Below are positions 18,456-25,890 of a stretch of 41,456 nucleotides of DNA, piece after piece. Location: contig JAJDNO010000074.1 of the NCBI GenBank assembly GCA_022340615.1, positions 1 through 41,456 of the forward strand. Direction: 5' to 3'. This DNA comes from Gallionella sp. Lineage in GTDB: Bacteria > Pseudomonadota > Gammaproteobacteria > Burkholderiales > Gallionellaceae. Every line of letters begins with the position of its first letter. Within the stretch, counting starts at the first letter, position 1. The notes under the pieces were generated by a model. It had not been told where the DNA came from. It saw only the letters and a list, made by a program, of their open reading frames with translations, and ran no database searches. Position numbers and translations under genes: made by a program.

Positions 18456-20486
18456 ATGAACCCACTACTAGATTTTTCCGGTCTGCCGCGATTTGCGGAG
18501 ATCAAACCCGAACACGTCGCACCCGCGATCGAACAACTGCTCGGGGAAAACCGCGCACTGGTCGGGCGTTTGCTCGAAGATGCGGCGCCCCCCACCTGGC
18601 AGAACTTCGTCGTGCCGATGGAAGACGCGAACGAGCGTCTGTCGCGCGCATGGGGGCCGGTCGGCCACCTGAACGCGGTGATGAACAGTCCCGAGTTGCG
18701 CGAGGTCTACAACGCGACACTGCCGAAGATCACCCAGTATTACGCCGAGCTCGGCCAGAACCTGGCACTGTTCAACAAGTTCAAGGCGTTGCACGGCAGC
18801 CCCGGATTCGCCGGATTGAGCGCGGCGCGCAAGAAGGTCATCGAGAACGAGCTGCGCGATTTCCGGCTCGGCGGCGCGGAACTGCCGGATGACAGGAAGG
18901 CGCGCTACCTGGAAATTCAGGAGCGCCTTTCCGAACTGTCGTCGCGGTTTTCCGACAACCTGCTCGATGCGACCAACGACTTCACGCTGGTCATCGAAAA
19001 CAGCGAAGCGTTGGGCGGATTGCCGGATGATGTGCTGCAGGCAGCCGATGAGGCTGCCCGTGCCGCCGGGAAGCGCGGCTGGCTGTTCACGCTGAAAGCG
19101 CCTTCCTATATGCCGGTAATGCAGCTTGCCGACAACCGCGCATTGCGCGAGGACATGTACCGGGCCTACGCCACCCGGGCCAGCGAGTTTGGCAAGCCCG
19201 AATGGGACAACACCGTGCTGATGGACGAGATCGTCAAGCTGCGTGGCGAAGAAGCGCAACTGCTCGGCTTCGCCAGTTTTGGCGAGCTTTCGCTGGCGAG
19301 CAAGATGGCGGACTCCCCGCAGCAGGTGGTCGAATTCATGCGCGAACTGTCGCAGCGCGCGCGTCCGTTTGCCGAGAAGGATCTGGCCGAGCTGCGCGAA
19401 TTCGCGCGCGCCGAACTTGGAATCGAAGATCTGCAATCATGGGATGTGGGCTATGCCAGCGAAAAGCTGCGCGAGCAACGCTATGCGTTCTCCGAACAGG
19501 AGGTGAAACAGTATTTCCCTGAAGACGCGGTGCTGCCGGGCATGTTCAGGCTGGTCGAGACGCTGTACGGTCTGCAGATTAAACAGGGTACCGCGCCGGT
19601 CTGGCATGACGACGTGCGCTTTTTTGATATCAGGAATGCGGGGCAACTGGTCGGCCAGTTCTATCTCGACCTGTATGCGCGCAACAACAAGCGCGGCGGG
19701 GCATGGATGGACGACGTGATCGCGCGCCGCCGCCTCGCAAAGGGCATCCAGACACCGGTCGCCTACCTGAACTGCAACTTCTCGCCGCCGGTCGGGGGCA
19801 AACCGGCGCTGTTCACCCACGACGACGTGATCACGCTGTTCCACGAGTTCGGCCACGGCCTGCACCACCTGCTCACCGAGGTCGAGGATCTGGGCGTGTC
19901 CGGCATCAACGGCGTTGAATGGGACGCGGTCGAACTGCCCAGCCAGTTCATGGAAAATTTCTGCTGGGAGTGGGGCGTGCTGAACGGGATGACCCGCCAT
20001 GTGGACACCGGCGCCGCGCTGCCGCGCACGCTGTTCGACAAGATGCTGGCCGCGAAAAATTTCCAGAGCGGATTGCAGACACTGCGCCAGATCGAGTTTG
20101 CGCTGTTCGACATGCTGATGCACAGCAGCTTCGAACCGGGCGGCGGCAAGAGCATATTGCAGCTGCTTGACGAGGTGCGCGCCGAAGTGGCGGTGCTGAT
20201 CCCGCCGGCATTTCACCGCTTCCCGCACAGCTTTGCGCATATCTTTTCCGGCGGCTATGCGGCCGGCTACTACAGCTACAAATGGGCTGAAGTGCTTTCT
20301 GCCGACGCGTACAGCCTGTTCGAGGAGAACGGCGTGCTGAATCCCGATGTCGGCGCGCGCTTCCGAGGCGAGATACTGGCGATGGGCGGCAGCCGCGGCG
20401 CGATGCAATCATTCACCGCATTCCGCGGCCGGGAGCCGAGCATCGAGGCTCTGCTTCGGCACAGCGGGCTGCTCGAAACTTCCTGA
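18456..20486 (+). CDS. prlC: Oligopeptidase A, M3 family metallopeptidase
   Basis: Cytosolic zinc oligopeptidase degrading short peptides, including cleaved signal peptides. 676 residues from the ATG at 18456 (MNPLLDFSGLP), with CGGA upstream; an earlier in-frame codon lies inside pyrC'. The HExxH zinc site is H463-EFGH-467 (LFHEFGHGLHHL), with the third-ligand region GVEWDAVELPSQFMENFCWE downstream, a very conserved M3 block. It follows pyrC' by 41 bp. Confidence 0.97.
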   Translation: MNPLLDFSGLPRFAEIKPEHVAPAIEQLLGENRALVGRLLEDAAPPTWQNFVVPMEDANERLSRAWGPVGHLNAVMNSPELREVYNATLPKITQYYAELGQNLALFNKFKALHGSPGFAGLSAARKKVIENELRDFRLGGAELPDDRKARYLEIQERLSELSSRFSDNLLDATNDFTLVIENSEALGGLPDDVLQAADEAARAAGKRGWLFTLKAPSYMPVMQLADNRALREDMYRAYATRASEFGKPEWDNTVLMDEIVKLRGEEAQLLGFASFGELSLASKMADSPQQVVEFMRELSQRARPFAEKDLAELREFARAELGIEDLQSWDVGYASEKLREQRYAFSEQEVKQYFPEDAVLPGMFRLVETLYGLQIKQGTAPVWHDDVRFFDIRNAGQLVGQFYLDLYARNNKRGGAWMDDVIARRRLAKGIQTPVAYLNCNFSPPVGGKPALFTHDDVITLFHEFGHGLHHLLTEVEDLGVSGINGVEWDAVELPSQFMENFCWEWGVLNGMTRHVDTGAALPRTLFDKMLAAKNFQSGLQTLRQIEFALFDMLMHSSFEPGGGKSILQLLDEVRAEVAVLIPPAFHRFPHSFAHIFSGGYAAGYYSYKWAEVLSADAYSLFEENGVLNPDVGARFRGEILAMGGSRGAMQSFTAFRGREPSIEALLRHSGLLETS

Positions 20487-20495
20487 GGAGGCAAG

Positions 20496-21068
20496 ATGAA
20501 GCGCGTCATGATGCTGCTGTTTTGCCTCGCTGCCTTGCCTGCACCGGTACCGGTGCAGGCGAGCGAGCTGTTTCGCTGGGTGGACAGTGCCGGAAAGATA
20601 TATTACGGCGATACTCCGCCGGCCAATGCGCTCGATGTCCAGAGCATAAAAAGCTCAGGAGGCTCATCGCAGAGCGATGACCTGCCCTATGAAACACGCA
20701 TCGCGCAGCAGAATTTTCCGGTCACCCTGTATGTCGGCAGCGTCTGCGACGAGGTCTGCAACCAGGCGCACAGCCTGTTGAACCGGCGCGGCATCCCGTT
20801 TGCCGAAAAAGTGCTGAAGACCAGCAAGGACATCGCGGCTTACAAACAGCTATCCGGGATGGACGCGTTCGTTCCGGCGCTCCAGGTGGGCGCGACCTTC
20901 ATCAAGGGTTTTCAGGAATCGCAGTGGAACAGCGAACTCGATATTGCCGGATACGCGAAAACTGCGAGCTACCGGCAGAGGATTCAGCAGCAATCGCAGC
21001 AACCGAAGCCTGAAACGCCGCCGGTCGATGCAGATCAGGCTATTCCGGGCGAGTCCGCCGTCCAGTAA
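20496..21068 (+). CDS. Exported DUF4124/glutaredoxin-like protein
   Basis: 190-residue periplasmic protein. A signal peptide (MMLLFCLAALPAPVPVQA) is followed by a DUF4124 module (ELFRWVDSAGKIYYGDTPP). A glutaredoxin/thioredoxin-like domain then starts at FPVTLYVGSVCDEVC, with Cys84 and Cys88 spaced CX3C instead of the classical CX2C. A Pro/Gln-rich tail ends it. Possible role in periplasmic thiol chemistry; no partner is evident. A strong GAGGAGG lies 5 nt before the ATG, and the gene is 9 bp downstream of prlC. Confidence 0.85.
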   Translation: MKRVMMLLFCLAALPAPVPVQASELFRWVDSAGKIYYGDTPPANALDVQSIKSSGGSSQSDDLPYETRIAQQNFPVTLYVGSVCDEVCNQAHSLLNRRGIPFAEKVLKTSKDIAAYKQLSGMDAFVPALQVGATFIKGFQESQWNSELDIAGYAKTASYRQRIQQQSQQPKPETPPVDADQAIPGESAVQ

Positions 21069-21118
21069 ACACCGGGGCGAGGGTTCGGATAACGGATGTC
21101 TTCAGGCGTGGACAGGTC

Positions 21119-21598
21119 TTACAGATCGGACAATGGCTTTTCGGCCAGCTTCTCGTCGCTGATCTGCAGTTGTTCAATCACCATCCCCAGCGACGCATCC
21201 AGGGCCCGCATGGCGTCTGCCGGCAGCGCCCACAGCGCCTCGGGCAGCACGCCCTTGGCAGGGCTGGGCGCCAGTCTGATCAGACCGGCCGCTTCATCCG
21301 TAAGGCGCAATCCCACCCGGCGCTGATCGCTGTTGCTGCGTTCCTTGATGATCAGTTTGCGCGATGCCAGCTTTTCGACAAGCAGGCTGCAGGTGGATTG
21401 ATGAATCGATAGTCTCTCGGCAAGGTCCGATACGCCGACACCCGGCGTGTTTGCGACTTCCTGCATGATCCACAGCTGCGATCCGGTCACACCGCATGAT
21501 TGCTCGACCTCACGGAAATGCTGTCGTACCGAGCCGTAAATGATCCTGAATTTTTTTAACACCTGAAGTGAAGTCTGCTTTTTGCTGCTTGTGCCCAA
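21119..21598 (-). CDS. MarR family transcriptional regulator, divergent from the sucrose operon
   Basis: Winged-helix dimeric regulator of about 159 residues: helix 1 LKKFRIIYGSVRQHFREVE, recognition region VSDLAERLSIHQSTCSLLVEKL, wing KERSNSDQRRVGLRLT, then the C-terminal dimer helices. There is no ATG at a sensible place. TTG at 21598 is chosen because GGGGGTG lies 5 nt upstream and a perfect TATAAT -10 at 21645-21650 sits just upstream. A longer TTG start at 21676 would lie upstream of that promoter. In methylotrophs a MarR-type protein (EctR) controls ectoine genes; a comparable osmotic role here is inference. Confidence 0.85.
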   Translation of the reverse strand: MGTSSKKQTSLQVLKKFRIIYGSVRQHFREVEQSCGVTGSQLWIMQEVANTPGVGVSDLAERLSIHQSTCSLLVEKLASRKLIIKERSNSDQRRVGLRLTDEAAGLIRLAPSPAKGVLPEALWALPADAMRALDASLGMVIEQLQISDEKLAEKPLSDL

Positions 21599-21644
21599 GT
21601 TGCACCCCCGCGGATTTTGTTGCTTCCAGTTTGATCGGGAGCGG

Positions 21645-21650
21645 ATTATA
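21645..21650 (-). promoter_or_regulatory. Candidate -10 element of the MarR gene
   Basis: Perfect TATAAT on the - strand, about 47 bp before the TTG at 21598. The best -35 (TTGACG, 21671-21676) is 20 nt away, which is long, so expression may be weak or assisted. Confidence 0.5.
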
Positions 21651-21654
21651 AAAC

Positions 21655-21683
21655 TTGCATTCCCGGTTTGCGTCAATTATATT
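21655..21683 (+). promoter_or_regulatory. Candidate promoter of the sucrose operon
   Basis: TTGCAT (21655-21660), 17-nt spacer, TATATT (21678-21683). Predicted transcription start near 21690, leaving a leader of about 180 nt before fruK. It overlaps the divergent MarR promoter region. Confidence 0.5.
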
Positions 21684-21685
21684 TG

Positions 21686-21705
21686 TTACAATTAGTTTGG
21701 TGTAA
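21686..21705. promoter_or_regulatory. Candidate operator: TTACA-N10-TGTAA dyad
   Basis: Inverted repeat TTACA (21686-21690) and TGTAA (21701-21705), 20 bp in all, lying over the predicted start site of the sucrose promoter. Size and position fit a MarR-dimer operator; binding is not shown. Confidence 0.4.
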
Positions 21706-21871
21706 ATCCTTCTGCAATACGCCAACGCCTGGCTAGTCATATCTGCTTGTTGAGCATCGGAATTCCGGCGGTTTTCCCGGATGCCGGACCGGCAAATTGC
21801 AATTGCCCGCGCTGGCAAACCTGCATCGTCAAATTATCGCTACAGCTTTCACTGCAAGGAGATATTCCCAT

Positions 21872-22870
21872 GTGAAGTGCTCGCAAATTGGAGAGAGTCA
21901 AGCCAGGCCGATGACACACCACATTTATTCAGCACAATCCACATCGCGATCCATTTTGCGCGGCAATCGGAAAGGCACGGTCATCCTGTTCGGCGAAGTG
22001 CTGGCCGACATTTTCCCGGATCGCAAGGTTCTGGGCGGCGCTCCCTTCAACGTTGCACGGCATCTCAAGGCGTTCGGGCAGAACCCGCTGCTGATCACAC
22101 GCCTGGGCCATGACGCCCTCGGCGATGAGGTGCTTGATGCGATGGCGCATGCCGGGATGGAGCCGCTGGGAGTTCAGTACGGCAACAACCATCCCACCGG
22201 ACGCGTTCAGGTGAAAATGAAGAACGGTGCGCACACCTTCGATATTCTGCCCGAGCAGGCGTACGATTACATTCACCCGGCAGTGGTCCGGATGACCGCA
22301 CTTTCAGTCAAACCCAGACTGGTCTATTTCGGCACCCTGGCGCAGCGCAACGAAATTTCGCGGCGGGCGCTGAAGACCCTGCTGCGCAGCACACATGCCG
22401 CAAAATTTCTCGATATCAATCTGCGCGCACCGTGGTATGAAGAAAAGACCATTAAGCAGTCCCTGCAGTTCGCCGATATCGTCAAGTTGAATTCAGACGA
22501 ACTGGCTATACTTGCAGACATGCTGGAGTTGCGGGAAAGCGAACCGCACCATCTGGCCATGGAATTAATCAAGCGGTTTGATCTCGAACAGGTCGTGGTA
22601 ACCTGCGGACAAGAGGGCGCATGGCAGATCAACCGCAAAGGCAGGAAAACCGAAGCTGCCCCGCAGGACCGGACCATCAAACTGATGGATACGGTGGGTG
22701 CCGGCGACGGTTTCGCGTCGGTTTTCATCCTCGGGGAGCTGATGAAGTGGCCCGCTGCCAGGACGCTGGAACGTGCCAATGCTTTCGCCGCCGCGATCTG
22801 CGAAATTCGCGGCGCAATTCCCGACCATGCCGACTTCTACAAGCCGTTTATCCATGAATGGGATTTATGA
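21872..22870 (+). CDS. fruK: Fructokinase, PfkB/ribokinase family
   Basis: ATP-dependent sugar kinase; context points to fructose phosphorylation to fructose-6-P. PfkB signatures are GGAPFNVARHLKAFGQ near the N-terminus and DTVGAGDGFASVF near the C-terminus, which holds the catalytic Asp. GTG at 21872 is preferred because AAGGAG lies 10 nt upstream (332 residues). An ATG at 21911 gives 319 residues but has no good Shine-Dalgarno. An ATG-TGA start-stop at 21870-21875 overlaps the GTG. The end overlaps sps as ATGA. Substrate is inferred from the sps-spp-ams neighbours; other PfkB sugars are possible. Confidence 0.88.
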   Translation: MKCSQIGESQARPMTHHIYSAQSTSRSILRGNRKGTVILFGEVLADIFPDRKVLGGAPFNVARHLKAFGQNPLLITRLGHDALGDEVLDAMAHAGMEPLGVQYGNNHPTGRVQVKMKNGAHTFDILPEQAYDYIHPAVVRMTALSVKPRLVYFGTLAQRNEISRRALKTLLRSTHAAKFLDINLRAPWYEEKTIKQSLQFADIVKLNSDELAILADMLELRESEPHHLAMELIKRFDLEQVVVTCGQEGAWQINRKGRKTEAAPQDRTIKLMDTVGAGDGFASVFILGELMKWPAARTLERANAFAAAICEIRGAIPDHADFYKPFIHEWDL

Positions 22871-25041
22871 AAGAACGGAGACCGAAACCCAAGAGCCCTT
22901 TGTACATTGTACTGATCAGTGTGCACGGGCTGATTCGCGGCCACGATCTGGAGCTGGGGCGCGATGCGGATACCGGCGGACAGACCAAATACGTTGTGGA
23001 ACTAGCCCGTGCACTCGGTGAACGCGACGATGTCGAAAGGGTGGTGTTGCTGACGAGGCGGGTTATCGACAGCCAGGTCAGCCCCGATTATGCCAAGCCG
23101 GTGGAGGCGCTGTCGGAGAAGGCCAGTATCGTGCGCATCGAATGCGGGGAACAGAAGTACCTCAGCAAAGAAACGCTCTGGGATACCCTGGAAAACTTTT
23201 CCGACAATTCGCTCGCATGGATCAAAAGCCACTGGCGTATCCCGGATATCATCCACAGCCACTATGCGGATGCAGGCTATGTGGGATCGCGTCTCTCGCA
23301 CCAGCTCGGCGTCCCGCTGGTGCATACCGGGCACTCGCTGGGGCGCAGCAAACGCAAACAGCTGTTGGCCAGCGGCGTCAAGCGCAGCGAGATCGAAACC
23401 ACCTACAACATCTCGCGCCGCATCGAGGCGGAGGAAACAACGCTGGGTGTGGCAGAGCGTGTGATTACCAGCACCCGGCAGGAAATCGAGCAGCAATATG
23501 GTCTGTATGACTTCTACCAGCCGGAACGAATGCGGGTGATCCCGCCCGGAACCGACCTGGAAAAGTTCTTCCCGCCGCAGGGCAACGAAAAAAGCAGCGA
23601 GATTGCCAACCAGCTGAAGCGCTTCCTGAAGCAGCCCAACAAACCGATTATTCTTGCGTTGTCGCGCCCCGATCCGAGAAAGAATATCGTTGCCTTGATC
23701 GAGGCATATGGAGAATCGCCAGAATTGCAGCAGGCCGCCAACCTGGTCATCGTGGCGGGCAACCGCGACGACATCCAGGACATGGAAGCCGGCACCAGCA
23801 TGGTTCTTAACAACATCCTGATCGCGATCGACCGGTTTGACCTGTATGGCAAAGTGGCCTACCCCAAGCATCACAAGCCGGACGATGTGGCCGTGCTGTA
23901 TCGGCTTGTGGCGGCATCCCAGGGCGTGTTCGTCAACCCTGCATTGACGGAGCCTTTCGGGCTCACGCTGATCGAAGCGGCCGCATGCGGCGTGCCGATT
24001 GTCGCGACCGAGGACGGCGGGCCGGTCGATATCATCCGAAATTGCCAGAATGGCCATGTGATCAATCCGCTCGACAAAACCGCAATGGCTGAAACGATAC
24101 TGCAAACCCTGAGTGATAAAGCCGAATGGCGCCGATTCGCCAAGAACGGCATCAAAGGTGTGCGCCGCCACTATTCCTGGCAGGCGCACGTTGAAAATTA
24201 CCTTTCCGTGATCAGGCCGCTGGTGGAAAAAACCGAGCCGGTTCCACAGGTCAGCATGAGCAGGCGGCCAGGCGTGTTCCGCAATCGCGCGATATTCACC
24301 AGCATCGACCTGAATTTGATAGGCGACAACGAAAGCGACAGCGAAGCATTGTCGGTTTTCCTGCAGCGCATGCATGAGCACCGCAAAACGACCATATTCG
24401 GCATTGCGACAGGTCGCCTGCTCGACGATGCGCTGGCCAAACTGCGCCAGCACAATATCCCGCAACCTGATGTGCTGATTACCGGGCAGGGGACGGAGGT
24501 ACACTATGCGCCGAACCTGACCCGCTCGGATGTGTGGGAACGCCACATCAACCATCTTTGGAACCCTCAGGCGGTGCGGGATATTCTGGCCGAAATGCCC
24601 GGCCTCAATTTGCAGCCGAAAATCAACCAGAGTACATTCAAGATCAGCTATTACGTTGATAACGCGCTGGTGAACATAAGGGAAATCCGCCAGACGTTGC
24701 TTCGCAACGAACAGGCCGTGAATGCGGTATTTTCCTTCGGGCAATTCCTTGATGTGGTGCCGGTCCGCGCATCCAAGGGCCTCGCGCTGCGCTGGTGCGC
24801 GGAGCAGCTCGGTTTTGCGCTCGAAAATACCCTGGTTGCCGGAGCTACCGGTGCCGATGAGGACATGTTGCGCGGCAACACGCTGGGTGCCGTGGTGGAC
24901 GATCATCATGTCGATGAGTTATCGGATCTGAACGAGATCGATAACATATATTTCTCAGAGAAACGTCATGCCGCCGGTATACTTGAAGCGATAGAACACT
25001 ACCAATTTTTCGCCAGCCCGCAGGAAAGAACGACTGCATGA
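22867..25041 (+). CDS. sps: Sucrose-phosphate synthase with inactive phosphatase-like C-terminal domain
   Basis: GT4 glycosyltransferase joining UDP-glucose (or ADP-glucose) and fructose-6-P into sucrose-6-phosphate. 724 residues. The glycosyltransferase part shows ISVHGLIRGHDLELGRDADTG, IHSHYADAGYV, HTGHSLGRSKRK, LSRPDPRKN and the donor-site PALTEPFGLTLIEAAACG. From about residue 475 an SPP-like HAD domain follows, but DxDxT reads S479-I-D481-L-N, so the nucleophile Asp is Ser. The late GDSGND block is GATGAD (659-664). The domain should not be a phosphatase. ATG at 22867 overlaps the fruK stop; an ATG at 22858 is an alternative. Confidence 0.94.
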   Translation: MKERRPKPKSPLYIVLISVHGLIRGHDLELGRDADTGGQTKYVVELARALGERDDVERVVLLTRRVIDSQVSPDYAKPVEALSEKASIVRIECGEQKYLSKETLWDTLENFSDNSLAWIKSHWRIPDIIHSHYADAGYVGSRLSHQLGVPLVHTGHSLGRSKRKQLLASGVKRSEIETTYNISRRIEAEETTLGVAERVITSTRQEIEQQYGLYDFYQPERMRVIPPGTDLEKFFPPQGNEKSSEIANQLKRFLKQPNKPIILALSRPDPRKNIVALIEAYGESPELQQAANLVIVAGNRDDIQDMEAGTSMVLNNILIAIDRFDLYGKVAYPKHHKPDDVAVLYRLVAASQGVFVNPALTEPFGLTLIEAAACGVPIVATEDGGPVDIIRNCQNGHVINPLDKTAMAETILQTLSDKAEWRRFAKNGIKGVRRHYSWQAHVENYLSVIRPLVEKTEPVPQVSMSRRPGVFRNRAIFTSIDLNLIGDNESDSEALSVFLQRMHEHRKTTIFGIATGRLLDDALAKLRQHNIPQPDVLITGQGTEVHYAPNLTRSDVWERHINHLWNPQAVRDILAEMPGLNLQPKINQSTFKISYYVDNALVNIREIRQTLLRNEQAVNAVFSFGQFLDVVPVRASKGLALRWCAEQLGFALENTLVAGATGADEDMLRGNTLGAVVDDHHVDELSDLNEIDNIYFSEKRHAAGILEAIEHYQFFASPQERTTA

Positions 25042-25868
25042 AACGTTTCCTGCTCTGCACCGACCTGGACCGAACACTGATTCCGAATGGCAAACAGCCC
25101 GAATCGCCTCGTGCCATGGAGCGTTTCAAACAACTGGTGAAATGCCCGGAAGTAACCCTTGCATATGTGACCGGTCGGCACCGCGCGCTGATCGAGCAGG
25201 CCATCGCGGAACACGATCTTCCGCTGCCGGATTTTGCGATCGCCGATGTTGGCACGACGATCTACCGGATCGGTCCGGCCGGATGGCGCCAGTCGGATGA
25301 ATGGGATGCGCAGATTGCCCCCGATTGGCAAGGGCTGACGCATGACGAGCTGTACCGCTTGCTGAGCGTGTTTCCGATGCTGCGCCTGCAGGAAAAGGAA
25401 AAGCAGAATCGCCACAAGCTCAGCTACTACGTTCCGCTCGAGACCGATCAGAAAAGGCTGCTGCAGGAAATGGATACGCGGCTGAAATATTCGGACATCA
25501 AGGCGAACCTGATCTGGAGCATCGATGAAAAAGCCGCTCTTGGATTATTGGATGTGCTGCCGGTCAGCGCGAACAAACTGCACGCGATCCGGTTTCTGAT
25601 GCAGCAGCAGGGCTTCGGCCAGGAAAACACGGTTTTTGCAGGCGACAGCGGCAACGATCTGGACGTGCTGCTCAGTTCCATTTCTGCCGTGCTGGTCGCC
25701 AATGCGGACGAGGAAGTCAAGAGACTTGCGGAACAAGCGCACAAAGGTACACTCTATATCGCCGAAGGCGGCTATCTCGGCATGAACGGAAATTACAGTG
25801 CGGGAATACTTGAAGGCATCGCGCATTACCGTCCGGAAGTGGACAGCTGGCTGCATGGCCTGAATTAA
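25038..25868 (+). CDS. spp: Sucrose-6-phosphate phosphatase, HAD-IIB family
   Basis: Hydrolyses sucrose-6-phosphate to sucrose, making the pathway irreversible. 276 residues. Intact HAD motifs: nucleophile Asp9 and Asp11 in TDLDRTLI, the Thr/Arg region YVTGRHR, a lysine in SANKLHAI, and FAGDSGNDLDVL. These restore exactly the residues missing from the C-terminal domain of the preceding synthase. Translation is coupled to sps by an ATGA overlap. Confidence 0.93.
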   Translation: MKRFLLCTDLDRTLIPNGKQPESPRAMERFKQLVKCPEVTLAYVTGRHRALIEQAIAEHDLPLPDFAIADVGTTIYRIGPAGWRQSDEWDAQIAPDWQGLTHDELYRLLSVFPMLRLQEKEKQNRHKLSYYVPLETDQKRLLQEMDTRLKYSDIKANLIWSIDEKAALGLLDVLPVSANKLHAIRFLMQQQGFGQENTVFAGDSGNDLDVLLSSISAVLVANADEEVKRLAEQAHKGTLYIAEGGYLGMNGNYSAGILEGIAHYRPEVDSWLHGLN

Positions 25869-25890
25869 AACGAACCACAAGAGGCTGGCG

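Noticed and set aside
17077-18465. 462-codon open frame opposite pyrC'
   Set aside because: Antisense of a conserved gene; low-complexity composition without recognisable domain.
21738-21871. Upstream extension of fructokinase to a TTG/ATG-like codon near 21797
   Set aside because: The extra residues are not conserved kinase sequence, and the AAGGAG-GTG start at 21872 is better supported.
23002-24909. 635-codon open frame on the - strand opposite sps
   Set aside because: Antisense shadow of the synthase, no family motifs and no ribosome-binding site.
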